NCBI GenBank assembly: GCA_032622095.1
Contig: CP136064.1
Coordinates: 187,847,794-187,911,793 of the forward strand
Direction: 5' to 3'
Length of the DNA stretch: 64,000 nucleotides
Origin: Siphonodentalium dalli
Taxonomy: Eukaryota; Mollusca; Scaphopoda; Gadilida; Siphonodentaliidae
The notes under the pieces are model-generated. The model saw only the letters and a list, made by a program, of their open reading frames with translations, had not been told where the DNA came from and ran no database searches. Shown here in pieces: positions 12,117 to 23,432 of this stretch; positions within the stretch are counted from its first letter, which is position 1, and each line of letters begins with the position of its first letter. A program made the translations under genes and the position numbers.

Positions 12117-12374
12117 TCTATTATATATTTTGGGAAATCTGTGTGTCTGTCTGTCTGTGTGTTCGCGATGCACTCGAAAACGGCCGAGCCGATTTCGATG
12201 AAACTTTGTATGTGGGGGTACTTTCGGCCGTGGAGTGGCATGGGCCTGTTAATTGGCCCGTGCGACGTGACCTTGACCTTGAAATCGGGTCATTTCAAGG
12301 TCAAACGCCCGAGTATCACGGGATTTCGATGAAAATTGATGTCTAGGGATACTTTCGTGTGGGGAGTCTCATAA
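12117..12374 (+). mobile_element. Helitron array A, unit 10 (family A, 3'-truncated)
   Basis: It starts TCTATTATATATTTTGGGAA and follows family A until about 12374 (GGGGAGTCTCATAA). There it is interrupted by LINE sequence, and the missing 3' half is not found after the LINE. Confidence 0.8.
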
Positions 12375-12448
12375 TCTGCACCAAAGCCATCAGGAGGGGT
12401 TGGAATTTTAATAAAGAACACAATTTTTGATGATTATCACACTGAAAT

Positions 12449-13222
12449 TTGGATAAGTCAATAGATGGGTTTTTAAATGTCAAGTTTAAGTCGACAGCTC
12501 TTGATGATATGTTTATTATATGTGCATGTTACCTGCCCCCAGAAAAATCCCCATGGGGTCGTGATGCAGAGGGTTTTTATGCACACACATCGACCAACAT
12601 ATATACTTACTGTGATTTATGTCCCATGGTTTTATGTGGTGATCTAAATTCAAGAATTGGAAACCTCTCTGATATAAACCCTGATTGTGATAATATTTCA
12701 AGCTTGTGTAATATTGATGCAGTTATTAACCAACATGGAAGAGCTGTTATAGATTTTCTCATTGAAGCCAAATTTTGTTGTTTAAATGGCCGTTTGAATC
12801 CAGAAAATAATAATTTCACTTCAATTAGTCACAAGGGATCCGCCGTTGTTGATTATATATGTGTTTCACACGACTCGCTTAATCTGTGCTCCAATTTCCG
12901 CGTCACAACACAATCAGACCTCATAGAGGAGCGATCATTGTCAGGATATATAGGTCAATACAGTCAGCCGCCCGACCATAGTTTTGTGACAGTCGATTTC
13001 AAGGTTAATCCCATTTTTACCCAACGACATTCAGTGAATGAGCACAATGAATCAAGTCAACGCACGCCAACCAAATTGAGTAAACTTATCCCGGCAAATT
13101 TGCTTTCAACTCAGGCAAATTTGGAAGCTTTTTCGGAATTTATTTACAACATTGAATGTTCGATTGAATCGCAAAACTCTATTGATAAGATTTATGGCAA
13201 TTTCGTGAAAACTCATATGTGA
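12449..13222 (+). pseudogene. LINE endonuclease domain
   Basis: The 257-residue open frame carries endonuclease/exonuclease/phosphatase-fold motifs in order: CACYLPPEKSPWG near residue 26, MVLCGDLNSRIGN near 60-72, SAVVDYICVS near 131-140, and PPDHSFVTVDF near 174-184. In the family these supply the metal-binding and catalytic Asp, Asn and His. The first part of the domain, with the N-terminal catalytic Asn and Glu, lies upstream in broken frame or is lost. The frame ends at a stop at 13220-13222, and the following linker is in another frame from 13227. Confidence 0.85.
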
Positions 13223-13226
13223 TGAA

Positions 13227-13976
13227 ATGGAAAGAAGTATCCCAAGTTTTAGTAAATTTCCACGATCTAAAAAAAGATTTAAATATCAAAAACCATATTG
13301 GAACGACGAACTTACTAAATTATGGCGCGAAATGAATAATTGTGAAAAACATTTCCTCACTTTTAAGAAAAAATCACGAGATAAACAGAGAGCTCATGTC
13401 AAATTTAAAGAGGCACGTAGATTTTTCAACTCAAAAATGCGATTTTACGAACGTCGTCACAAGAGAAATCTGATGAATACTATTGAATTTGACTGCAATA
13501 ATCCAAAATCGTTTTGGGACTTTATTATAAATTTGGGTCCAAAACGCAGCACCACAATTCCAAACGATGTTTATCAGGGAGATGGTACAATCACGCGAGA
13601 TAAAATAACGGTCTTGGAAACATGGAGATCAGCTTTTGAAAAGTTATATAATCCAATACAAGCAACAAATAATTTCGATGAAACTTTTCGTGAAGAAATT
13701 CTTAGAGAGAAATCTTTTATTGAAAATAAATTTTTAGACCCACTTTATGAATCCAGAAATTTTCTCAACCACACAATAACAGTTGATGTAATTGAGAAAG
13801 TGCTGACAAAAGCAAAAAGTGGGAAATCATTTGGGCTAGATTCCATTCCTTATGAAACATTGAAGTGTAATGCGGTGAAACCAGTTTTACATACATTATT
13901 TAACTACATTTTTGACACAGGGATTATACCGTCAATATGGAGGCAATCTGTTATATCCCCCAATACCCAAAGATAA
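13227..13976 (+). pseudogene. LINE linker and N-terminal reverse transcriptase
   Basis: A 249-residue frame. The N-terminal half is basic (PRSKKRFKYQKPYWNDELTK), typical of the region between endonuclease and RT. KAKSGKSFGLDSIPYETLK near residues 192-210 is the RT motif 0/1 region (KSGKSxGxDxIPxExxK). A one-base frameshift near 13957-13965 moves the following PIPKDKSLDPRIPLNYRGIS into the next frame (13912-14067). Confidence 0.85.
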
Positions 13977-14067
13977 AAGTCTTGACCCTAGAATTCCACT
14001 AAATTACAGAGGAATATCACTGCAACCAACCACTAGTAAGCTGTATAACAGCATTTTGAACAATCGT

Positions 14068-14544
14068 TTAAAGGTACTCAACCCGATAAAACTCATCTCA
14101 ATTACTATTTCAATGGCTTCGGGGGTCAAAAATATTTGATTCGAGTCGAGGAAGTCACCCATCAAAGCTCAGATTTGTTAGATATCGATTTTAGAAATCT
14201 ATTATTTTTCATTATCGGGAATACTATCTGGCCCAGAACTCAGTCAAAATTGCGTTAAAATTACCACTTGATTTTAGAGTTATTCATCCTTGTCTGTTTG
14301 AATAGATTTGGAGTACACATCCAGAGCAGATTACGGCAGTTATTAGTACTCATCTCGAGAACATAACAAATTTGAAAAATCAATATCTAATAACTCTGAG
14401 CTTTGTTTGATGGGTTCCTCGACTCGAATCAAATATTTTTTACCCCCAAAGCCAAAGAAATCGTAATATAGGACCCTCTGATCGGATTGTTGTTGTTGGA
14501 ATCTGTTGAGATGGGGACCCTCTTTACGGGTTGAGTACCTTTAA
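14068..14544 (-). mobile_element. 477-bp TTAA MITE, copy 2, inside LINE RT
   Basis: TTAA at 14068-14071 and 14541-14544 bound AGGTACTCAACCCG...CGGGTTGAGTACCT. The element is inverted relative to copies 1 and 3. Removing it with one TTAA rejoins the RT frame exactly (leucine codon TTA, then AGC) between SILNNRL and SEYFEMNN, so it inserted cleanly into a LINE copy and dates after that LINE. Confidence 0.9.
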
Positions 14545-15264
14545 GCGAATACTTCGAAATGAACAATGTCCTGGTAGACGAGCAAAATGGTTTCAGACCA
14601 AAACGATCGTGTTTAGACAATATATTCATATTATCGACTCTTGTAAGGAGTAAATCTGAGATTTTCACTACCTTTATTGACTTCAGTAAAGCTTTTGATT
14701 GCGTTGATAGGGATATGTTGCTATACATGCATACTCCTCAGTTAAATGTGGAGTTGATGGCAACATGTACCAATCAATACAAAGTATGCATCAAAGTACT
14801 TGTGCACGTCTAAGATTGAACGGATCTATGTCAAATGAGTTTACTTGTAAAACTGGAGTGAAACAGGGTGACAGTCTTTCGTCTACGCTCTTTAATATTT
14901 TTGTCAACGATTTAGCATCGGAAGTTAAAAACTGGATGATACTATGATTTCCGTACTACTATATGCAGATGACATAATGATTATTTCTGAAAATGAACTA
15001 AATATGGAAAAAATGTTGAAAGTTGTTAATAATTGGTGTAAAAAATGGCGTATGACAATTAATATTGATAAAACAAAATCGGTCCATTTTAGAAAGAAAA
15101 GTGTTGATAGGACTCCATATGTTTTCAGTATTGGAAATCAAGTCATTGAAATGGTTGAGCAATATAAATTTCTTGGAATTGTTTTTCATGAACATGGGAG
15201 TTTTGATACCACTGCAGAGATACTTACTAAATCAGCAAGTAGAGCCCTAGGTGCCTTAATATAA
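14545..15264 (+). pseudogene. LINE reverse transcriptase catalytic core
   Basis: Three overlapping frames hold the core RT motifs in order. First is VDEQNGFRPKRSCLDNIF, then TTFIDFSKAFDCVDRDML (motif A, first catalytic Asp) in the frame to 14813. Next is KTGVKQGDSLSSTLFNIFVN (motif B) in 14765-14947. Then comes LLYADDIMII (motif C, YADD), followed by VNNWCKKWRMTINIDKTKSV (motif D) in 14944-15264. Frame changes near 14790, 14940 and the A-run at 15262-15269 show the copy is dead. Confidence 0.88.
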
Positions 15265-15494
15265 AAAAATCCATCCATATAGGGAAGCTGGCTTTGAAAC
15301 TTTCAAACAACTCTATATTCATTGTGTTTGTCCCATCATGGATTATGCGTCAGCAGTATGGGGTCATAATAAATATACCACTCTAGATATGGTGCAAAAT
15401 CGAGCTTTCAGATATTTCTTAGGGGTTCACCGATTCTGTCCCTTACTTGCGGTTAATGGAGACATCGGATTAAAATCGAATATTAATCGCGAAA

Positions 15495-16256
15495 TGTTGT
15501 AACATGCCGGTGTTGCATGCCTTTTTGTGAAATTACGATTTCTGATTTTGGGGTAAAACAGGCTTTTTCGTAAATCAAACCAGTGAAAAATGGAATTCAG
15601 CTACCTGAATAACATTAACGTATATTTTTGGATGGGAACGCAACTGTACGATAGAGGGTGGACATGTTCATATTTTTAAAGATAATTTTGGAGTACGTCA
15701 ATGCTCTAGGGTTCGTTTTTGGGGTAAACATTTCTTCTATTTTTTTTTGGTGAAAAATGAGAGAATTCTGGAATCGATCACAACATGATATGCATCATTA
15801 ATTATTGTGCATGCCATTTATAAAATAAAACCAGCTTTGTGTGTCAACAATTTAGATGTATGTACTAGATATAATAAGGCCTTGTTGGAATAAAGCAGGG
15901 TTCAACGGTTACCAGGGTTATTTGTTTTTTATTTATTAATAAAATCAGTGAAAACTGGAACACAGCCATCGGAACAACACACCCTCCCTTATTTCTATAT
16001 ATTAACTGGCACTATAGAATCGACCGTTATTCGAAATGAATTATGTGGAAGAGTATTAAATAGACGAATTATATATATCAACATACAAGTCTTGATAGAG
16101 CTCATAACATGCGGATGTTATACCTTCTCATGAAATGTTGCACAATTGCTTATTTTTTTGGTGTAAAATAGGCTTTTTCATAAAATGCCGAATCAGTGAA
16201 ATATGGAATCCTAGCTACTAATAAGGGTAAGTGAATTACGCTTAAGTGTAAAATGA
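15495..16256 (+). repeat. Unclassified dispersed repeat, copy 2
   Basis: It is related to 5330-5753 over most of its length, and internally partly repeated (AACATGCCGGTGTTG near 15498 and AACATGCGGATGTTA near 16104). It ends where a Helitron 5' end begins at 16257. Confidence 0.65.
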
Positions 16257-16761
16257 TCTACTATATATTTTGGGACTTCTGTCTGTTTGTTTGTCTGTTT
16301 GTTAGCAAAGGACGGGAAAACTGCCGGACGAAATTTGATACCTAGGGCTACTTTTGTCCGGGGAGTGCCACGTTTATGGACGGGTCAAATCGTGACCCCG
16401 ACCTTACATTGACCTTCAAAATGATCAATTAAAGGTCAAATCGCGCATTTCGACGGATTTCGACGAAATTTGATACCTAGGGTTACTTTTGTCCGGGGAG
16501 TGTTTTGGACGGGTCAAATCGTGACCCCGACCTGATCTTTACCTTCAAAATGGTCAATTCAACGTCAAATCGCGCCTTTCGACGGATTTCGACGAAATTT
16601 AATACCTAGGCTTACTTTTGTCCGGGGAGTGTTTTGGACGGCGGGACAAATCGTAACCCCGACATTGACCTTCAAAATGGTCAGTTCAAGGTCAAATCAC
16701 GCATTTCGACGGATGAGAGCAGAGGGGAAACAGCCCGGACGAAGTCGGGTCACTCTGCTAG
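16257..16761 (+). mobile_element. Helitron array C, unit 1
   Basis: Host A at 16256, then TCTACTATATATTTTGGGAC. It contains three copies of an approximately 120-bp GACGGGTCAAATCGTGACCC module. It ends GGACGAAGTCGGGTCACTCT then GCTAG. Non-autonomous. Confidence 0.87.
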
Positions 16762-17033
16762 TCTATTATATATTTTTGGAACTTCTGTCTGTATGTGTGT
16801 CTTATAGACTCGAAAACTGCTCGACCGATCCGATCAAATTTGGTATGTAGGCCTACTTTGATCCTGGGAACAACATGGGTGGGTCCAATTTCAAGTGCGA
16901 ACTTGTCCTTAAAATTGAACTTGACCTCGCTCATATAGAGGCATGTTTCTGGCCCGATCGAACTCTGCCAAAGACGGAGGCGATCACAAAGAAATCCCTA
17001 AATAGCCCGGACGAAGTCGGGCACATCAGCTAA
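16762..17033 (+). mobile_element. Helitron array C, unit 2
   Basis: It starts TCTATTATATATTTTTGGAA with GACCGATCCGATCAAATTTG about 65 bp in. It ends with hairpin CCCGGACGAAGTCGGG and CATCAGCTAA, a CTRR-type terminus. Confidence 0.85.
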
Positions 17034-17327
17034 TCTACTATATATATTTTGGAACTTCTGTCTGTCTTATGTATGTGTCTTATAGACTCGAAAACTGCTC
17101 GACCGATCCGACTCAAATTTGGTATGTAGGCCTACTTTGATCCGGGGAACAATATGGGTGGGTCCAATTTCACGTGCGACCGTGTTCTTGAACTTGACCT
17201 CGCTCATATAGGCATGTTTCTGGACCGAGCGAACAATAGTTTGTCCAGGCGCTGTATATTCTGCCCAAGCGGAGGCGATCACAAAGAAATCCCTAAATAG
17301 CCCGGACGAAGTCGGGAACATCAGCTA
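17034..17327 (+). mobile_element. Helitron array C, unit 3
   Basis: It starts TCTACTATATATATTTTGGA and ends CATCAGCTAG followed by host T at 17328. The three-unit array is therefore bounded by A and T, the expected Helitron target. Sequence is close to unit 2. Confidence 0.87.
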
Positions 17328-17789
17328 GTTAGCTAATAAATGTGAACACTTTGGAGCATATATAGGAGCATATTGATGCTACATTCTGAAAAAAAGTTAC
17401 TTTAAAAATTTGTTATGTGAGGCTGGAGGCCCTTTCGAAATTAGAAAAACATAATGATCAAAATGTGTTATATACGTCAGGCCTGTCGAAATTCGAAAAA
17501 TGATTTAATATCAAATTTTGTTTTCGTGAGACCGCATGCCCTTTCGAAATTAGAAAAACATAATGATCAAAATGTGTTATATACATCAGGTCTGTCGAAA
17601 TTCGAAAAATGATTATCAAAATGTGTTACGTGTGGCAAGATATTATTTGTATTCCATTACCGGACTGGTACTAACAAAAATTAGCCCCGTACCTTAAATT
17701 AAGACCTAATTTTTCTTGTTCATTCTCATGGCAAATAACGTTGCTCCCATGATTTTTGTTGTTTCAAACCATTGTACATATATCACATA
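17328..17789. repeat. 109-bp tandem repeat and flank
   Basis: Two copies of a 109-bp unit start at about 17430 and 17539 (CCCTTTCGAAATTAGAAAAA... with TGTCGAAATTCGAAAAATGA). The rest is AT-rich with no gene. Confidence 0.7.
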
Positions 17790-18087
17790 AACTAAATAGG
17801 TGAGCGTGCCGAGAAGAAAGCAAATTTGATAAAATTATTATTTGAGTCGGATGGGTCGAGGTCCAGAAACATGCCTATATGAGCGTATATGAGCGAGGTC
17901 AAGGTCAATGACACTATCGAAAGTGAACTTGTACCCGCCCATATTGTTCCCGGGATCAAAGTAGGTCTACATACCAAATTCGAGTCGGATCGGTCGAGCA
18001 GTTTTCGAGTCTATAACACATACATACACAAATGCACACATACATACATACATACACACAGACAGAAGTTCCAAAATATATAATTGA
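17790..18087 (-). mobile_element. Helitron array D, unit 0
   Basis: The 5' end on the - strand is at 18087 (TCAATTATATATTTTGGAAC). The interior matches array C units in reverse (GACCGATCCGACTCGAATTT). The 3' end near 17790 is degenerate, so the left boundary is approximate. Confidence 0.6.
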
Positions 18088-18324
18088 CTAGCAGATTAGC
18101 CCGCCATTGGCGGGATTCGTCCCATGGCTTTGGTCGATCCATTAATTTTTGTTTTTCACCCGACAAAAATATTGCCCGCCCCGACGGGCTCGCGAATGGT
18201 CCGATGACACTTCTCGTGGCTTTTTACCCTTATACAGCAAGTTTGGGCTCAATCGGTCGAGCCGTTTTCGAGTCTATAAAGGACATACACACATATATAG
18301 GAAAGTCTTAAAATATATAGTAGA
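18088..18324 (-). mobile_element. Helitron array D, unit 1 (family C)
   Basis: On the - strand it starts TCTACTATATATTTTAAGAC and ends with the perfect hairpin CCCGCCAATGGCGGG, then CTAATCTGCTAG. It contains the GACTCGAAAACGGCTCGACC motif. Confidence 0.8.
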
Positions 18325-18389
18325 CTAGCAGGTTAGCCCCCACTGGCGGCAATAGTCAGAAACATGACAATTTAAATTTAATTTGGTGT

Positions 18390-18830
18390 TTTTCAATGAG
18401 TTAATTTTTTTGTTTTTCAATGAGTTAATTGTGCCTTTTTAATTTTTTAATTGAATTTTTTTTTTTTTAATTTTACCCGATTTGTTTTGGTTTTTCAATG
18501 AGTTAATTGTGCCTTTTTAATTTTGTTTTTCAATTTGACCCGATTTTTTTTGGTTTTTCAATAAACCCGTCCATGACACTTCCCGTATTTAGCAAGTTTG
18601 AGCTCAATCGGTTCGAGTCTATAAAGGACACACACATATATATGACACTTCCCGTAGGTAGCAAGTTTGAGCTCAATCGGCATTCCCTGGAATTTCCCAG
18701 TCAATATTTAGCAAGTTTGAGCTCAATCGGTTCGATTCTATAAAGGACACACTCATATATATGACACTTCCCGTAGGTAGCAAGATTGAGCTCAATCGGC
18801 ATTCCCTGGAATTTCCCAGTCACCAACGCG
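18390..18830 (-). repeat. Two tandem sub-repeats within a Helitron
   Basis: At about 18390-18560 the motif TTTTTCAATGAGTTAATTGT is repeated with T-rich spacers. At about 18570-18830 a module containing GACACTTCCCGTAGGTAGCA and GCAAGTTTGAGCTCAATCGG occurs four to five times. Confidence 0.75.
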
Positions 18831-19625
18831 GCGTGATTTTGGTACATATATAGAGACCAATTGTCCATCGGCTGTCATGTGTAGTAAAGATGTCTTATAA
18901 GCCGACATTGCCGTGGGGATGCCCATTCCTACACGCGTTTTCAATTCTATGAAGTACCCACATATATACTCACATACATACATATATATATTCTGGGATT
19001 ATTTCGGTATATACCGAAGGTATATACTGTAAAAACAAAGCGCGCCACACTCACGTACCAAGTTTCGTCCCGATCGGTCGAGGTGTTGGTATCTGATGCA
19101 AAAGACGAAATTGTGAGTGTTGGTCAATAGTCCCCGTCGTGAACACCAACGCGACGTAAACATGTATTGCGTTCTAAAAATAGGAAAGCACTTTCTCTCT
19201 GCATAATACATTTCGAGCGATAACGTTTGCGTTTGTGAGTGTTGGTTTGTAACCGGGATTTCTGAGAAGCATTATGCCTATAACTACCCCCCCCCCCTTA
19301 AGCCCAGACCTAAGTGTCATACATACTATAACAATAATGTTGTAATAGTACTATGGCATCCAATAAATCTCACCGCATAGGAAATGCACTCAATGTTCCC
19401 GTATAACTCTGCAGATGCTAATAACGTTGAATGGGAAACAGACGCTCTTTATAGCGATTTGTCAAAAACAAACGCTCATTAAATAATCACTTGATTAACC
19501 CCCGCCGTGCCTTTGCGGTGATTTGGTAGTGGATAAAGGGTGCTCTGAGCTTCTCCAAAACGCGACCACGGCGGTGTCGGTGGGATTTTACACTTACATA
19601 CGAAATTTGATCTCAATCTGTACAC

Positions 19626-20798
19626 TAGTCCAAGTCTTCTCGTACTAAAACCGGCTAAGATATTGGGATGGAGGTGCCGGTCTTTAGTCCGAGTTCCAGG
19701 CCCATGCATTCTTATGACACGACTTAAGCGTTAGTGACCCGCTCAAATAAAACCACAATTATATGAAATAAAATATCACAATTGCGACAATAAACGGATA
19801 TTTTCCGCAGAAGACATGCTATTTTATCTGAAACCCACATCAGTTGTGAATTTAAAACGGTAATTTAATGCGAAAAGAGACATTTACCTCAATGTTTACA
19901 ATTTTTTAAAAGTATGCGAACTCGGTTGACCTCGCGAACTGTGTTCGGCATTTTCCGTTGAAAATATTCCGTAGATTTTGGACAACAACGCAAATTACGA
20001 TGAATTCTCCATTGTAATCGTAATTATGTGTGTCAATAAATAAATTATAAATAGATTAATTAAACATTGGAGATATAAATGTAATACACTAAATAAATGA
20101 ACCTTAAGTTTGAAAAGTCCCACTAAAACGGAAGAACTATATTTCGAAACTGTGTGATTCGGTTCTCCGATTATTTTATCAACACATATGTCAAAATGAA
20201 CATCACACGCATGGCAACTTGGCAAGTCAGACACAAGAGTTCTAATTTGCTCCAATTTTGACAAGTTGCTTGCGAAAATTGTCAACAAAACTACCGTTCT
20301 GATCCTCCATTATGTCATTAAGTTTTTAGTGCGGGAATTGTTCTGAAAGCACATAGAAAACTGGACTTTCGGGCGATCGGTTTTCGCCATTTTTGTTCGG
20401 AAAACCCGCGCTATATATAGAAACGGAAAGTAGAATTCCCAGAACAAACAGCGGATTATGCCGAACTTATTCGGACCACTTCGGCTTTCGGTTAAAACGT
20501 AAACAAACAGAGAAACAAATCGATGTTTGTGTCAATCAACCGGAATATTCTATGTGTAATTTAACATTAAAGTTAGATTATTATACACCATTATGACCAT
20601 AAGATGTAAGCCTTTCCGATGTATATAGCATCATGTATTGATTTGCTAGGTAAATCGAGTAAAATACACCACAAATTCCCGCCACAGATCGTGGGCGTAA
20701 GTCGTGTCATAGGATTGGTATACAAGCGGTCTTGGACTAAAGACCGGCACCTCCATCCCAATATCTTAGCCGGTTTTAGTACGAGAAGACTTGGACTA
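19626..20798. mobile_element. MULE-like non-autonomous transposon
   Basis: A perfect 9-bp target duplication TCTGTACAC (19617-19625 and 20799-20807) flanks terminal inverted repeats of about 67 bp that begin TAGTCCAAGTCTTCTCGTAC. Long inverted repeats with a 9-bp duplication are typical of Mutator-like elements. No transposase frame is present. It lies within a - strand Helitron. Confidence 0.82.
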
Positions 20799-20828
20799 TC
20801 TGTACACGCGTTTTGGATTCTATGAAGT

Positions 20829-20863
<35 letters not shown>

Positions 20864-20895
20864 CGGAAGTCTCAAAATATATAGTATATAGAAGA

Positions 20896-21592
20896 CTAGC
20901 AGGTTAGCCCGCCACTGGCGTTGTTCGTCTCGTGGCTTTGTTCGAAAAAGCAATTGCAACAGCTTCCGAGACACGTATGATGCACCTAATTTCGTCGAAA
21001 TCCGCCAGTTTTACCCGATTTGACCTTGAATTGATCATTTTCAAGGTCAAGGTCAGGTCGTGGTCACAATTTAACCAATCCATGACACTTCCCGCACAAA
21101 AGTACCCCTAGGTAGCAAGTTTGAGCTCAATCGGTTCGAGTCTATAAAGGACACACACTTTGTGGGTACCCGTTTCAAGGTGAAGATCACATCGGGCGGA
21201 AAAACTGACCCGATGAAAATCTCACCCGTTCCTAGGAAGTACGTAAGTAAGTACGTAAAAATCACACAACACGCTCATGTCTGGATACAGTCACGCTCAC
21301 GCCTGGACCCAGACGTAAGAATCACACTACACGCATACGCTCTTTATCAACGACACTGCGGATACGAACGCTCTTTAACTATCAACGCGATTAACCCCAC
21401 GGTGCCAAGGACTGTCATTTTTGTGACTGAGAGTGGATAACGGGTGCTCGGAGCTTCTCCAAAACGGCGCGACGACCATTCCCGTGGATTTTTACCCTTA
21501 GATGGGAAGTTTGGTCTCGATCGATGCAGCCGTTTTCGATTCTATAAAGTATATATATAGACATATACGGAAGTCTCAAAATATATAGTAGA
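20896..21592 (-). mobile_element. Helitron array D, unit 3 (family C)
   Basis: The 3' end on the - strand is hairpin CGCCAGTGGCGGG with CTAACCTGCTAG (20896-20899). The 5' end is TCTACTATATATTTTGAGAC at 21592. It directly abuts unit 4. Confidence 0.82.
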
Positions 21593-22306
21593 CTAGCAGA
21601 TTAGCCCGCCACTGGCGGGATTGGTCCCATGGCTTTGGTCGATCCATTAATTTTTGTTTTTCAAGGTAACCCCGTACAGGCACGCCGACAGCATGCTATA
21701 AAATATTCCCCGTACCTTACAGCCACGCCGACAGCGTACTGATGCCCGAAATATCTCCCAAGGTAATTTGCGGGTACCCGTGTCAAGGTCATGTTGGGTG
21801 GACAAAATAACCCGACAAAAATATTTCCCGTCCCAAGTTGACCATACATAACAAATTTCACATCGATGTCACCGCTGACTACCGATATATCGCCCAAGGT
21901 CATTTATGGGTACCCGTTTCAAGGTCAATGTCGCCTCGGGTGGACAACTGACCCGACGAAAATCTCCCCCGTCCCTTGGAACCCCTAAGTACGAAATTTC
22001 GTCTCGATATCCCGTTTCCGAGACGGTCAAATGTCACTAAAGTAGATAAACGCTCTTTAATAGCGACGCCTCATATACAAACGCTCATTAATTATCACGC
22101 GATTAACCCATCTATCCCCATTACTGTGGCAGTTGAAGGGTGAAGGAGTGGTCGCACAGGCTCGCGAATGGTCCGATGACACTTCCCTTGGGTTTTTACC
22201 CTTAGATAGGAAGTTTGGGCTCAATCGGTCGAGCCGTTTTCGAGTCTATAAAGGATATATATATATATATATATATATATACGGAAGTCTCAAAATATAT
22301 AGTAGA
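21593..22306 (-). mobile_element. Helitron array D, unit 4 (family C)
   Basis: The 3' hairpin CCCGCCAGTGGCGGG and CTAG lie at 21593-21596, and the 5' end TCTACTATATATTTTGAGAC at 22306. Its 5' third (22107-22306) is duplicated at 28046-28251 on the other side of the Penelope-like element. Confidence 0.83.
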
Positions 22307-22965
22307 CTAGCAGATTAGCCCGCCACTGTATTTATTTTTGTTTTTCAAGTTAACCCCGTGCGTCGCTGCCACCGCTGATGCCCGAAATATCGCCCAAGGT
22401 CATTTGCGGGTACCCGTGACAAGGTCATGTTGGGTGGACAAAATAACCCAACAAAAATATTTCCCGTCCCGAGTTGACCATACATAAAAAAAATTCACAT
22501 CGATGTCACCGCTGACTACCGAGCTATCGTCCAAGGTCATTTGTGGGTACCCGTTTCAAGATCAATGTCACCTCAGGTGGACAAACTGACCCGACGAAAA
22601 TCTCCCCCGTCCCTTGGAAGCCCTAAGTACGAAATCCCCAGTTTCCGAGACGGTCGATTGATGCGTATTTATACTCGTCGTGTATATAAACGCTCTTTAA
22701 CAACGACAGCGCAGAATGATAACAAATTTCACGTATTCAATACGTTGTGCGAATTTAGAGTTGTCCTTCCTGCATCGGGTGACACACATCAAAGAGACCA
22801 TTTAACCCGTCAATATTCCAACGACGGTGGCAGTTGAAGAGCGAAGGAGTGGTCGCACTGGCTCGCGAATGGTGCGATGACACTGTCCGTGGCATTTTAC
22901 CCTTAGATATCAAGTTTGGGCTCAATCGGTCGAGCCGTTTTCGAGTCTATAAAGGATATACAGAT
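22107..22965 (-). repeat. Direct repeat flanking the Penelope-like element, left copy
   Basis: This 859-bp stretch (5' part of Helitron unit 4 plus unit 5) is nearly identical to 28046-28905. By eye there are only a few single-base differences and a TA-run length change. The two copies directly flank the retroelement. Confidence 0.9.
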
Positions 22966-22980
22966 ATATATATATATATA
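22307..22980 (-). mobile_element. Helitron array D, unit 5 (family C), 5'-truncated
   Basis: CTAG at 22307-22310 starts the 3' end. The 5' terminus is missing because the Penelope-like element joins inside the (TA)n run at about 22965-22985. Confidence 0.8.
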
Positions 22981-23432
22981 TATATTTTGAAAGTGTGGAG
23001 AGCGCGGGCACAGGTCGGAATCCGATTTCTTATGTAATTATTTCTATGGAACTAGCTAAATTTTGTTAGGTTGTGTCGGAAATTGACATAAATTTTGTTA
23101 GGTTGTGTCAGAAATTGACATCAATTTTGTTAGGTTGTGTCGGAAATTGACATTGAATAATTTGTTGAGCATTGTTGCCATTCAAAGATGGAACTAGCTA
23201 AATTTGTTTGGGTTGTGTCGGAAATTGACATAAAATATTGTGTTGAGCACAAACTAAGAATAATGGTGTTGACATAAGCTAAAAGCTAATTGAACTGCGT
23301 GTTAATCAAGGTCTGAGTCTAGATCGAACGAGCATATCTCTCAAACTGGGATTTTTCTTGTAGGCAATAATAACCCGTTTGTCGAGAGGCTCGGTCAATT
23401 TAGTGTTTAATAATGCAAAGTTTTTTCTGAAA
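22981..23432 (-). repeat. 3' pseudo-LTR of Penelope-like element
   Basis: Direct repeat of 27594-28045 with no difference seen by eye. It includes the end of ORF2 (stop at 23306-23308) and, in the untranslated part, tandem copies of a roughly 31-bp unit around AGGTTGTGTCGGAAATTGAC (about 23060-23160, with a further copy near 23210). Confidence 0.9.

Larger units (their letters stand above)
12375..15500 (+). pseudogene. Decayed non-LTR retrotransposon (LINE)
   Basis: A 5'-truncated LINE with an AP-endonuclease-like domain followed by a reverse transcriptase. It is spread over at least five frames by small indels and split by a TTAA MITE at 14068-14544. Domain order and motifs suit an APE-type clade (CR1, Jockey or I-like); I cannot assign the clade. 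After the last RT frame, coding continues in another frame to about 15490 (PIMDYASAVWGHNKYTTLD, then VQNRAFRYFLGVHRF), the usual thumb and C-terminal region. No poly-A tail or target duplication was identified. It inserted into Helitron unit 10. Confidence 0.88.
18325..20895 (-). mobile_element. Helitron array D, unit 2 (family C), interrupted
   Basis: Its 3' CTAG lies at 18325-18328 and its 5' end at 20895 on the - strand. A 1.17-kb MULE-like element is inserted at 19626-20798. The interior at about 19000-19616 is the reverse complement of 55880-56300 in another family-C Helitron (ATGCTAATAACGTTGAATGG...), which supports the assignment. It also holds the T-rich and CACTTCCCGTAGGTAGCAAG sub-repeats. 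Confidence 0.7.
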
